This document shows positions 31,180 through 40,690 of a stretch of 48,141 bases of DNA, in pieces (the stretch's first letter is position 1; the number at the start of each line of letters is the position of its first letter). The notes beneath the pieces were generated by a model. That model was not told the origin of the DNA, searched no databases, and saw nothing but the letters and a program-made list of their open reading frames with translations. Both the position numbers and the translations under genes were made by a program. Origin of the DNA: Comamonadaceae bacterium (lineage in GTDB: Bacteria; Pseudomonadota; Gammaproteobacteria; Burkholderiales; Burkholderiaceae_C); the NCBI GenBank assembly GCA_008080595.1, contig VIKI01000018.1:1-48141 (forward strand), written 5' to 3'.

Positions 31180-31605
31180 TCACCGTTGAAGACGGCTTGA
31201 GAACTGGCTTTCCGGCGGCGGCGCACTGCGCAAGGTGAGAATCCAGCGGGCGAGCATCAAAGCTTCCTCATCCGAGATGGCGTTCGCGGGCATTACCGCA
31301 GCCCCCCAGGCACCGATGCTGCCGTGTTTGATTTTGCTGGCCAGAAAAAGCTCCGTTGCCGGGTTGTGCTCGTACCGGTTGGCGATGTCGCTGTAGGTGG
31401 GGCCAACACGTTTCACACCCAGGGTATGGCACCCCAAACAGCCTCGATCCACCGCTATTTCTGACCCGCGCACCATGCTGTGGCTGTTGCAAACCTGGAA
31501 TTCATTGCGGGCCAGAGAAGGCAGTGAGATGAGTGCCGAGCCCCAAAAAATCACCCGGCTGATCAAGACCAATGCCAACTTGCCGAAGAGAATAAGTTTC
31601 ATCAT
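31180..31605 (-). CDS. Class I c-type cytochrome, periplasmic
   Basis: Signal-like N-terminus, heme motif RGCLGCHTLGVKRVGPTYSDIA, distal Met segment GAAVMPANAISDEEALMLARWIL. Confidence 0.88.
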   Translation of the reverse strand: MMKLILFGKLALVLISRVIFWGSALISLPSLARNEFQVCNSHSMVRGSEIAVDRGCLGCHTLGVKRVGPTYSDIANRYEHNPATELFLASKIKHGSIGAWGAAVMPANAISDEEALMLARWILTLRSAPPPESQFSSRLQR

Positions 31606-31816
31606 GATGAAGCCCTCGGTTGACAAATATGCAGGCAAGCCGCCATCCTAGCCATTAGAAGCCAAGTTTGACATCCCCCATTTGGGGGATTTGCACATGG
31701 CGATTGGCCTACGGCACCTGCTTCCATCCCTTATAGTTCGCCCCTCCAGGGGCGAGGTCGCTAGACCACCTGCTCTGCCAAAACTAAAGGTGCGTGGCAC
31801 CCATGCCAAGGACACC

Positions 31817-33037
31817 ATGACTGCAACCAAAGAACCCCGCCCGTTGACACGGCTGCAAATTGGCCTGGTGATCTTGGCGCTGGCCTGCGGCGGCTTTGGG
31901 ATCGGCACTGGAGAATTCGCCATCATGGGCCTACTGCCTGATGTGGCACACACCTTTGCGGTGACGACCCCGCAGGCCGGTTATGTCATCAGCGCCTACG
32001 CGCTGGGCGTGGTGGTGGGTGCACCGCTGATCGCCATGGCAGGTGCGACATCCTCGCGCCGCACCCTGCTGCTGATTCTGATGACGGTTTTTGCCATCGG
32101 CAATCTGGCCAGTGCGCTGGCTCCTGATTTTTTGAGCTTCATCGTGTTGCGCTTTCTCACCGGCCTGCCGCATGGGGCCTACTTTGGTGTCTCAGCGCTG
32201 GTTGCGGCCTCTCTGGTGCCGGGGCATATGCGAGCCCGGGCGGTGGGCTATGTGATGCTGGGGCTCACGGTAGCCACGCTGATTGGCACGCCGGTTATGG
32301 CGCTGTTTGGCCAAGCCTTGAGCTGGCGCGTGATGTTTCTGACGGTGGGGCTGATCGGTGTTCTGACCATGACGCTGATCTGGCTCTACCTGCCGCGCGA
32401 CAAGCCCGCCGCAAGTGCCAGCGTGATGCGGGAACTGGTGGCCTTTACCCATCCGCAAGTGCTGCTGACACTCACGCTGGCCGCCACCGGCTTTGGCGGC
32501 ATGTTTTCGGTCTTCTCCTACATCGCCAGCACGGCCACCGAGGTGGCGCACCTGCCTGTGGTCATGATCCCGGTGATCATGGCCCTGTTTGGCATCGGCA
32601 TGAATGTGGGCAATGTGGTGGGCTCCAAATTGGCGGATCGGTCGCTGTTGGGAACCATAGGCGGCATGCTGGTGTTCAACATCGTGGTGATGACGCTGTT
32701 CAGCCTGACCGCGGCCCATCCGCTGATGCTGTACGCCTCGACGTTTTTGATCGGCTGCACCTTTGCCGCAGGTCCGGCCATCCAGACCCGGCTGATGGAC
32801 GTGGCAGCCGACGGTCAGACCTTGGCCGCCGCCTCGATGCACTCGGCCTTCAACGTCGCCAACGCCTTGGGCGCATGGCTAGGCGGGCTGGTGATTGCCT
32901 TGGGTTACGGCTACGCAGCTACCGGTTATGTGGGCGCGGCGCTGTCATTTTTGGGGCTGTTTGTGTTTGCTGCGTCTGTTTTGCTGGAGCGACGCAGTGG
33001 GTGCGCTTGTGGCAATGCTTGTGCGGCGGGGACATGA
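31817..33037 (+). CDS. MFS transporter, AraJ/sugar-efflux type
   Basis: GIGTGEFAIMGLLPDVA...GYVISAYALGVVVGAPLIAM; 12 TM pattern. Confidence 0.9.
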   Translation: MTATKEPRPLTRLQIGLVILALACGGFGIGTGEFAIMGLLPDVAHTFAVTTPQAGYVISAYALGVVVGAPLIAMAGATSSRRTLLLILMTVFAIGNLASALAPDFLSFIVLRFLTGLPHGAYFGVSALVAASLVPGHMRARAVGYVMLGLTVATLIGTPVMALFGQALSWRVMFLTVGLIGVLTMTLIWLYLPRDKPAASASVMRELVAFTHPQVLLTLTLAATGFGGMFSVFSYIASTATEVAHLPVVMIPVIMALFGIGMNVGNVVGSKLADRSLLGTIGGMLVFNIVVMTLFSLTAAHPLMLYASTFLIGCTFAAGPAIQTRLMDVAADGQTLAAASMHSAFNVANALGAWLGGLVIALGYGYAATGYVGAALSFLGLFVFAASVLLERRSGCACGNACAAGT

Positions 33038-33136
33038 GGTGCTGCGGTGCCGAAGAACACCCACGCTGGACTCGTGGCGGGGATGAGTGCGCTGGAGATA
33101 TCCGTAGCAACTGGAGATGTTTCGGTGCATCAAGAT

Positions 33137-33162
33137 GTCGGGTTACGCTACGCTAACCCGAC
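33137..33162. repeat. REP-like inverted repeat
   Basis: gtcgggttacgctacgctaacccgac: 9 bp arms gtcgggtta/taacccgac at the boundary of a duplicated mccA fragment. Confidence 0.7.
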
Positions 33163-33172
33163 CTACGCGACG

Positions 33173-33545
33173 GCCCTCCACCACCTGATCACCCGGCGCG
33201 TAGAGCAGCTCGGTCACCACGCCGTCTTGGGGGGGTGATGGTGTGTTCCAGCTTCATTGCATCCATCACGGCCAGCGCCTGGCCTTTTTTGACGCTGTCA
33301 CCTGCACGGACGGCAAACGACACCAGTTTGCCGGGCACGTGGGCGGTCAGGCAGCCGCCTTCGGCGTGCACTTCACCGGCGTGCGCCAGCAGGTCCACCG
33401 CTATGATTTGTGTAGCTCTTTGCGCAGTGTAGATGTGCGTTACCTCCCCTTTTCGATACACATTCACTAGCGTGCGCTGATCCGCAAAGCGCAGGTCAAT
33501 GCCCTGCGGGGTGGCAGCAAATTCGAGAACGCCTGCTGCAGCGGC
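33173..33545 (-). pseudogene. Degenerate duplicate of the mccA 3' end (biotinyl domain)
   Basis: Near copy of 34393-34760. Encodes LEFAATPQGIDLRFADQRTLVNVYRKGEVTHIYTAQRATQIIAVDLLAHAGEVHAEGG...AVMDAMKLEHTI and then diverges. Confidence 0.85.
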
Positions 33546-33753
33546 CAGCGTCTGAGCAAGTCGCGGGACGCGGTTGCCCGTGTCTCCAACTATGATGGTC
33601 GGCCAGATTCGGGCGAGGTCAAGCAGAGGTAAGTGAGTAAGTATTTTGTTCCCGTCGAAATAGTGGTAAAAAAGCAAGGTGCATGAGCTTTTTTCCCCTG
33701 AGCGTTTCCCAATGAGCACATCGCCCCACCAGATCACAAGAAATGGACATCCC

Positions 33754-34023
33754 ATGACCGCCGCTACCCACTATGAGAATGCCAACTTCTTGCGCGAACT
33801 GGCGGAGAGCCTGCCGCGCATTCGGCCGCAGGGCCACAGCCAGAGCCAGGCCGAGCTACTGCAACGGCTGGCTGACGAGGAATTGGCCCAGGCCCAGCAC
33901 GATGAGTGGATTCGCGACAAGGTTGCTGCAGCACGCGCCGACAACAGGCCCACGGTCTCCACCGACGACGTTCTGGCCCGCCTGGATGCTCGCCACGATA
34001 GGGTGAGCCGTGCATCGCGTTGA
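33754..34023 (+). CDS. ParD-like antitoxin
   Basis: 89 aa, DEWIRDKVAAARADNRPTVSTDDVLARLDARH; overlaps a downstream RelE/ParE-type toxin. Confidence 0.75.
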   Translation: MTAATHYENANFLRELAESLPRIRPQGHSQSQAELLQRLADEELAQAQHDEWIRDKVAAARADNRPTVSTDDVLARLDARHDRVSRASR

Positions 34024-34306
34024 TTGGAGTGCTTCGGCCCTTGAAGACATCGAGGCCCTGTTTGACTACCTGACTGAAAACGCCTCTTTATGGGATGCGG
34101 CGAACCTGTGCAAGAACCTGGTGCGCAGCACAGAGCGCCTGGCCGAGTTCCCGAGACTTTACGAAGCCGCGCCTCAATACGGAGAAGGCGTGCGCCGCAT
34201 CAGCCTGTCCGGCCAGCATGTCCTCTACGAGGTGAATGACCAGGCGCAAGCCGTCACGGTGCTGGCTGTTGTGGGCCAGCGTCAAAACCCACGGCTGGTT
34301 CGATAA
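34010..34306 (+). CDS. RelE/ParE superfamily toxin
   Basis: VDWSASALEDIEALFDYLTEN...LAEFPRLYEAAPQYGEGVRRISLSGQHVLYEV. Confidence 0.85.
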   Translation: MHRVDWSASALEDIEALFDYLTENASLWDAANLCKNLVRSTERLAEFPRLYEAAPQYGEGVRRISLSGQHVLYEVNDQAQAVTVLAVVGQRQNPRLVR

Positions 34307-34356
34307 GAACCCACAAAATTCCCCACCTTGCGGCAAAAACAACGCCACGCATCCCC

Positions 34357-36320
34357 TCACACAGCCGCATCCCCCAACCTCAGCAACTCCGCCCCCTCCA
34401 CCACCTGATCCCCCGGCACGTAGAGCAGCTCGGTCACCACGCCGTCTTGGGGGGCGGCGATGGTGTGTTCCATCTTCATCGCGTCCATCACCGCCAGCGC
34501 CTGGCCTTTTTTGACGCTGTCACCTGCACGGACGGCAAACGACACCAGCTTGCCGGGCATGGGTGCGGTCAGGCGGCCACCTTCGGCGTGGACTTCACCG
34601 GCGTGCGCCAGCAGGTCAATCGCTATGATTTGTGTAGCTCCTTGCGCAGTATGGATGTGGGCTACCTCGCCTTTTCGATACACATTCACCAGCATTCTCT
34701 GGCCCGCAAAGCGCAGGTCGATGCCTTGCGGGGTGGCGGCAAATTCAAGCAGGCCTGCGGCATCGCCGACCTTGAACGACAGTGCGCCGTCGTGCAGGTG
34801 GGTCAGTTGGGCCTGCACATGGTCACCGGCAAATTCAAACTCGAAGCGTCGGCGGCAGCGGCCAACGCCAGGCCGATACGCTCCTGGTGGAACAGCACGG
34901 CGGCTTCGCGAGGGATCAGCGCGGTGTCGAGCTGTGCGTTGGCAAACGAGTCGCTGTGCACCACATGGCGCAAGAACTGCACGTTGGTGGTGAGTCCAAC
35001 GATGTGGGTTTGCGCCAGCGCCGTGTCCAGCCGGGCCAGCGCCTGGGCACGGGTGTCGCCATGCACGATGAGCTTGGCCACCATGGAGTCGTAATAGGGG
35101 CTGATGCTGTCACCCTGGCGCACGCCGTCGTCAAAGCGCACGGGGTGCGCGGGGGGCATGCCCTCACCCCGGCCCTCTCCCAGGGGGCGAGGGGGAAATA
35201 CCGGGGGCAAGAACGACACATGCGCGGGCTTGCGGTACACGTCCAGGGTGCCGGTGGCGGGCAGGAAGTTGTTGTCGGGGTTCTCAGCGCAGATGCGTGC
35301 TTCGATGGCGTGGCCGGTGATGCTGAGCTGTTCTTGTCTGAGCGGCAGCGGCTCGCCACTGGCCACGCGTAATTGCCATTCGACCAAGTCCTGGCCGGTG
35401 ATCGCTTCTGTGACCGGGTGTTCGACTTGCAGGCGGGTGTTCATTTCCATGAAGAAGAAGGTCATGCTGCCGTCTTCGCGCTGCTCCACGATGAATTCCA
35501 CCGTGCCTGCGCCGACGTAGTTCACCGCACGCGCCGCAGCCACGGCAGCGTTGCCCATTTGCTGGCGCAACGCTTGCGTCATACCGGGTGCGGGGGCTTC
35601 TTCCAGCACCTTCTGGTGGCGGCGCTGCACCGAGCAGTCGCGCTCAAACAAGTAGACGTAATTTCCCTGTGTGTCGCCAAACACCTGGATCTCGATGTGG
35701 CGTGGGCGCTGGACGTATTTCTCGATCAGCACCGCGTCACTGCCAAAACTGTTGATGGCTTCGCGTTTGCAGCTGGCCAGCGCGTCCAGAAAATCTTGTG
35801 ACCGCTCCACCGCCCGCATGCCTTTGCCGCCGCCACCGGCGCTGGCTTTGATCAACACCGGGTAGCCGATCTCGTCGGCCTTCAGATGCAGCAGCGCCGG
35901 GTCTTGGTCTGCGCCGTGGTAACCAGGCACCAGGGGCACACCAGCGCGTTCCATCAGTTGTTTGGATTCGGCCTTCAGGCCCATGGCCTGGATGGCGCTG
36001 GCCGGTGGGCCAATGAACACCAGCCCCGCCGCTGCGCAGGCCTTGGCAAAGTCTTCGTTCTCGCTCAAAAAACCATAGCCAGGGTGGATCGCCTGAGCCC
36101 CGGTGGCCTGGGCTGCGGCGATGATTTTTTCCCAGCGCAGGTAGCTGTCTTGGGGCGCACTGCCACCCAGGTAAACCGATTCGTCGCAGGCGGCGACGTG
36201 TTTGGCGTTGGCATCGGCATCGGAATAAACAGCTACCGTTTTAATAGCTAGTCGCGCAGCAGTGGCGGCAACGCGGCAGGCGATCTCCCCGCGGTTGGCG
36301 ATGAGGATTTTGTTAAACAT
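34357..36320 (-). pseudogene. mccA: Methylcrotonyl-CoA carboxylase biotin-containing (alpha) subunit, split by a frame-breaking internal deletion
   Basis: MFNKILIANRGEIACRV..., biotin carboxylase core, then a frame change near 34848-34860 into RRFEFEFAGDHVQAQLTHLHDG...AVMDAMKMEHTIAAPQDG. Confidence 0.88.
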
Positions 36321-37335
36321 GTCTGGTTTCTTTCCTATCAAAATGAATGGAGGTATCCGCTAGGCAAGCCGTTACGGCATGAAAGGCGGGTTTGGCCTGC
36401 CCTTGTGCATCAAACAGCATGGGGCGCTGGGCTTGTCCGTCGGCACGGCGCTGCCCCTGTGACCAACGGTTGAGCCAGCTGTCAGCGTCGGTCACGTTCC
36501 ACATGACGATCATTTCAACGGCGGGATGGCTCAAACAAGCTTGCGTAAAGTCCCGGTAGAGCGCGGCAATGGCGGCATCCCGCGAAGCCACATCACCCTG
36601 CCACTGCGCATCACTGACATCCAGTTCGGTGACTTGAATACTCAACCCCAAGGCACGTAATTCATCAAAAAAGCGCAGCAGTTTGCTCGCTGAAAATTTC
36701 CGTGACACATTCAGGTGGGCCTGCACCCCCATGGTGTCGATGAGGGTTCCGCGTTGCACCCAGCGCTCCAACATTCGCAGCACCGCGCTGCGGCGCTGTT
36801 CGCACCAGGGCTCGTCTTGCTCCATGCCATAGTCGTTGTAGGCCAGTTTGGCGTGCGGGTCTGCGGCGCGGGCCAGTTCAAACAGCGCGGGGTATCGATC
36901 CACGCCCCACAGCCTGGACAAAACCGATTCGCGCATGCCCGTGGGCTGATCTGCGTCGATGACTTCGTTGAGCACATCCCAGGTGTGGATGCGCCCCTGG
37001 TAGCGCGACAAGGCCAGCGTATGCCCACGCAGTTGGGCCTTCAAGCCATCAGCCATTTCGGCCACCCGATCCGCCTGCGTGTAGTCCGGCATGCCAAACA
37101 TGTTTTCGATATGCCGCCACTTCATGGCGTTCTCTGCCGTGATCACCCCCGCATGCTGCTTTAACAGTTCTTTGACCGGTTGCTTGTCGGCATAACCTGG
37201 GCTGACAGCAAACCCAAAGCGCCGCCCCGATGTGCGTGCCAGCGCATCCAGACCGCCAGGGGTTTGGGCCTGTGCCGCCCCATGCCAACCCACGCAGGCC
37301 AGCGCCGCACTGCCGAGCCATTCACGCCGATTCAT
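36313..37335 (-). CDS. GH10 endo-beta-1,4-xylanase-like protein with a likely internal deletion; Tat-like signal
   Basis: MNRREWLGSAALACVGWHGAAQA leader; ENAMKW, IHTWDVLNEV (acid/base E), IQVTELDV (nucleophile E), MWNVTDADSWL. Confidence 0.87.
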   Translation of the reverse strand: MNRREWLGSAALACVGWHGAAQAQTPGGLDALARTSGRRFGFAVSPGYADKQPVKELLKQHAGVITAENAMKWRHIENMFGMPDYTQADRVAEMADGLKAQLRGHTLALSRYQGRIHTWDVLNEVIDADQPTGMRESVLSRLWGVDRYPALFELARAADPHAKLAYNDYGMEQDEPWCEQRRSAVLRMLERWVQRGTLIDTMGVQAHLNVSRKFSASKLLRFFDELRALGLSIQVTELDVSDAQWQGDVASRDAAIAALYRDFTQACLSHPAVEMIVMWNVTDADSWLNRWSQGQRRADGQAQRPMLFDAQGQAKPAFHAVTACLADTSIHFDRKETRHV

Positions 37336-37371
37336 GTGACGGGTGACCAAAAGGGGTTGATGACCATGTCC

Positions 37372-38148
37372 TTAAGCCAGCCAACTCGGCTTGCGTTTTT
37401 GCAGGAAGGATTGCACGCCCTCCTTGCCTTCGCTGCTGGCGCGGATGTTGGCGATGCCCTCCACCGTGCGGGCGATCAGCGCGCTGTCAATCTCTTTGCC
37501 CGCCACGTCGTGCAGCAGGGCTTTGCATTCCGCGACGGCATTCGGGCTGGCATTGACCAGCGCTTGGGTGATCTCGCCAACCTTGTCGTCGAGTTGATCT
37601 GCGCGGGTCACGGCATGCACAAAGCCGATGCGCAAGGCCTCTGCCGCATCAAAGCGCTCAGCCGTTAAAAAGTAGCGATGGGCGGCACGGGCCCCCATGG
37701 CGCGGATCACGTAGGGGCTGATGGTGGCGGGGTACAGACCGAGCTTGACCTCGCTCAGGCAGTAGTTGGCCGTATCCACACTCACCGCCATGTCACACGC
37801 TGCCACCAGGCCCATGCCACCGGCATACACATCGCCCTGGATGCGAGCCACGGTGGGTTTGGGGCAGGTGTAGATCGTGTGCAGCATGCCGGCCAGCTGG
37901 GCTGCATCGGCCAGGTTTTCAGCGTGGCCGTAGTCAGCCATGCGGCGCATCCAGTTCAGGTCAGCGCCAGCACAAAAGGCAGGCCCCTCGGCAGCCAAGA
38001 CGATGGCGCGCACTTGGCTGTCCCGCCCAAGCTGGGTGAAGGCGGCAGTAAGCTCGGCAATCACCTCGTCGTTGAAGGCGTTGCGCACTTCGGGGCGGTT
38101 GAGGGTGACGGTGGCAACCGCACCAGTTTCAATCTTCAGTGTGGCCAT
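37372..38148 (-). CDS. Enoyl-CoA hydratase/isomerase family, probable methylglutaconyl-CoA hydratase
   Basis: TVTLNRPEVRNAFND...AFCAGADLNWMRRM...GDVYAGGMGLVAACDMAV...EVKLGLYPATISPYV; liu context. Confidence 0.9.
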   Translation of the reverse strand: MATLKIETGAVATVTLNRPEVRNAFNDEVIAELTAAFTQLGRDSQVRAIVLAAEGPAFCAGADLNWMRRMADYGHAENLADAAQLAGMLHTIYTCPKPTVARIQGDVYAGGMGLVAACDMAVSVDTANYCLSEVKLGLYPATISPYVIRAMGARAAHRYFLTAERFDAAEALRIGFVHAVTRADQLDDKVGEITQALVNASPNAVAECKALLHDVAGKEIDSALIARTVEGIANIRASSEGKEGVQSFLQKRKPSWLA

Positions 38149-38537
38149 GATTTCAGTCCTCTCAAGGTTTCAATCGCATCAAAATCTGCATCGCGGTGCA
38201 GCAGCATGTGGCCGTGGGTGATGCAGTAGCTGGCCAGCAGCACGTCGATCGGGCTGCGGATGGTGTAGCCCTTGGCACGCAGAGCCCGGTCGTGCTCGGC
38301 GGCTTGCAAGGCGTTGGCTATACCGCCGATTTCGACGATGGGCAAGTCGAGCAAAAAGTCCCGTGCCTGCAGCAGCGCACGGTCTGTCCTGAAGCCCCGA
38401 AGCACCTCAAACACGACCAGGTCTGCGACGGCAACTTCAGCAACCCCATCTTGCAGCAGTTCAACCAATTTCAGATTTGCCGGTGTTTTCTGCTGGTTGA
38501 AAAAATCAATCCAAACGCTGGAATCCACCAAAATCAT
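38136..38537 (-). CDS. vapC: VapC-like PIN domain toxin
   Basis: MILVDSSVWIDFF...DLVVFEVLRGFR...SPIDVLLASYCITHGHMLLHRDADFDAI. Confidence 0.9.
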   Translation of the reverse strand: MILVDSSVWIDFFNQQKTPANLKLVELLQDGVAEVAVADLVVFEVLRGFRTDRALLQARDFLLDLPIVEIGGIANALQAAEHDRALRAKGYTIRSPIDVLLASYCITHGHMLLHRDADFDAIETLRGLKSWPH

Positions 38538-38887
38538 TTGGAGGGTCTCGCTGCGTTGGCATAGCTGGCAATGGGTTCCTGAACCATCGGCGTTGGCATG
38601 GGTTGCACCGATTGCGTCAGAAACACGGGATCAATTTCCCCCTCAAACGGCAAACCCGCAGCCTTGGCCTGTACTTTGGCCAATTGTTCTTCACGGTATT
38701 TGGCCCAGGCCGCTTCATCGTCACCGATCCACTGCAACTTGCCCCGAAGCGCCAACAGTCCGTCATAAACCTTGCGCCGCTTGATGAGTTGCAAGCCCGC
38801 CTCCACCGCCTCGCGTTTGGTTTTGAAATCGCCGGTGGACATGACAAAGTCCATCAACTTGTCGTCAATCTCGATATTGGTTCGCAT
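38534..38887 (-). CDS. vapB: VapB-like antitoxin with extended C-terminus
   Basis: MRTNIEIDDKLMDFVMSTGDFKTKREAVEAGLQLIKRRK; ATGA overlap with vapC. Confidence 0.9.
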   Translation of the reverse strand: MRTNIEIDDKLMDFVMSTGDFKTKREAVEAGLQLIKRRKVYDGLLALRGKLQWIGDDEAAWAKYREEQLAKVQAKAAGLPFEGEIDPVFLTQSVQPMPTPMVQEPIASYANAARPSK

Positions 38888-38930
38888 GCTTAAATCCTTC
38901 GATGTGTATGAATTTCACAAATCATACACA

Positions 38931-40553
38931 TCACATGCGGAAAAGTCCAAACCGGGTGTCTTCCACTGGCGCATTGCGGCTGGCCGACAAGCCCAATGCC
39001 AGCACCCGGCGGGTGTCGGCGGGGTCGATGATGCCATCGTCCCACAGGCGGGCGGTGGCGTAGTAAGGGTGGCCTTGCACTTCGTACTGGTTGCGAATCG
39101 GGGCTTTGAAGGCTTCTTCTTCTGCGGTGCTCCATTCGCCACCTTTGAGTTCAATGCCATCGCGGCGCACCGTGGCCAGCACGCTGGCGGCTTGCTCACC
39201 GCCCATCACCGAGATGCGGGCGTTGGGCCACATCCACAAAAAGCGTGGGCCAAAGGCGCGGCCACACATGCCGTAGTTGCCCGCGCCAAAGCTGCCGCCA
39301 ATGATGATGGTGAATTTGGGCACGGCAGCCGTGGCTACCGCCGTGACCATCTTGGCCCCGTTGCGGGCGATGCCTTCGTTCTCGTATTTGCGCCCGACCA
39401 TGAAGCCAGTGATGTTCTGCAAAAACACCAGGGGAATCTTGCGCTGGCAACACAGCTCGATGAAGTGCGTGCCTTTAAGCGCCGACTCGCTGAACAAAAT
39501 GCCGTTGTTGGCAATGATGCCCACCGCCATGCCCTCAATGCGGGCAAAGCCGCAGACCAGCGTGGCCCCAAAGCGGGCCTTGAATTCGTCAAAGTCAGAA
39601 TCATCGACGATGCGGGCAATGATCTCGCGCACGTCAAAGGGCTTGCGGGTGTCCACCGGGATCACACCATACAACTCACTTGCTGCATATTTAGGAGCTG
39701 CTGGCGCATGATCTACCTGAGCTATAGGCTTATTTTTATACAAATTCTTAACCGCCGTGCGGGCCAGCGCCAGCGCGTGCATGTCGTTTTGCGCCAAGTG
39801 ATCCGCCACACCACTGAGGCGTGTGTGCACATCGCCACCGCCCAGGTCTTCGGCGCTCACCACTTCGCCGGTGGCGGCCTTCACCAGCGGCGGGCCACCG
39901 AGAAAAATCGTGCCCTGGTTTTTGACGATGATGGCCTCGTCGCTCATGGCGGGCACGTAGGCCCCGCCTGCGGTGCAACTGCCCATGACCACGGCAATCT
40001 GCGCTAGCCCCAAGGCACTCATGGTGGCCTGGTTGTAGAAGATGCGGCCAAAGTGCTCGCGATCCGGGAACACCTCGTCCTGATTGGGCAAATTGGCCCC
40101 ACCGGAGTCCACCAGGTAGATGCAGGGCAGGCGGTTTTGCTGGGCAATTTCCTGCGCGCGCAGGTGCTTTTTGACCGTCATCGGGTAATAAGTGCCGCCC
40201 TTCACCGTGGCATCGTTGCAGACGATCATGCAGTCCGCGCCACTGACGCGGCCAATACCGGCCACGATACCTGCGCCGGGAGCACTGTCAGAGCCGTCAC
40301 GATCCGGGTACATGCCCAGTGCCGCCAGGGGCGAGAGTTCCAGAAACGGCGTGCCGGGGTCAAGCAGCATTTGCACCCGCTCCCGTGGCAGTAGCTTGCC
40401 ACGGGCCGTGTGTTTGGCGCGGGCCGCTTCGCCACCACCGAGTTCGACCTGAAGCACTTTGGCATTCAGGTCATCCACCAGGGTGCGCATGGCGGCGGCG
40501 TTGGTTTGAAAATCGGCAGAGCGGGCGTTGAGCTTGGTTTCTAGCGCGGGCAT
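38931..40553 (-). CDS. mccB: Methylcrotonyl-CoA carboxylase carboxyltransferase (beta) subunit
   Basis: [33 protein letters not shown]...[19 protein letters not shown]...[34 protein letters not shown]. Confidence 0.95.
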   Translation of the reverse strand: MPALETKLNARSADFQTNAAAMRTLVDDLNAKVLQVELGGGEAARAKHTARGKLLPRERVQMLLDPGTPFLELSPLAALGMYPDRDGSDSAPGAGIVAGIGRVSGADCMIVCNDATVKGGTYYPMTVKKHLRAQEIAQQNRLPCIYLVDSGGANLPNQDEVFPDREHFGRIFYNQATMSALGLAQIAVVMGSCTAGGAYVPAMSDEAIIVKNQGTIFLGGPPLVKAATGEVVSAEDLGGGDVHTRLSGVADHLAQNDMHALALARTAVKNLYKNKPIAQVDHAPAAPKYAASELYGVIPVDTRKPFDVREIIARIVDDSDFDEFKARFGATLVCGFARIEGMAVGIIANNGILFSESALKGTHFIELCCQRKIPLVFLQNITGFMVGRKYENEGIARNGAKMVTAVATAAVPKFTIIIGGSFGAGNYGMCGRAFGPRFLWMWPNARISVMGGEQAASVLATVRRDGIELKGGEWSTAEEEAFKAPIRNQYEVQGHPYYATARLWDDGIIDPADTRRVLALGLSASRNAPVEDTRFGLFRM

Positions 40554-40690
40554 GGCAATCTTTCTTTGTATCTGAGGTGGCAGCCGTTGAACGATGCCCC
40601 ATTGTGATGGGCCTGAGCATAGAAGCACAAGCCAACAAACAGTTGTCACTCAGGTTGCAAATTGCGCCAATTTCACGCAAACTGATGCCC

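Noticed and set aside
38772-40007. 411 aa ORF on + strand opposite mccB/vapB
   Set aside because: Lies antisense to two well-conserved genes and shows no recognisable domain.
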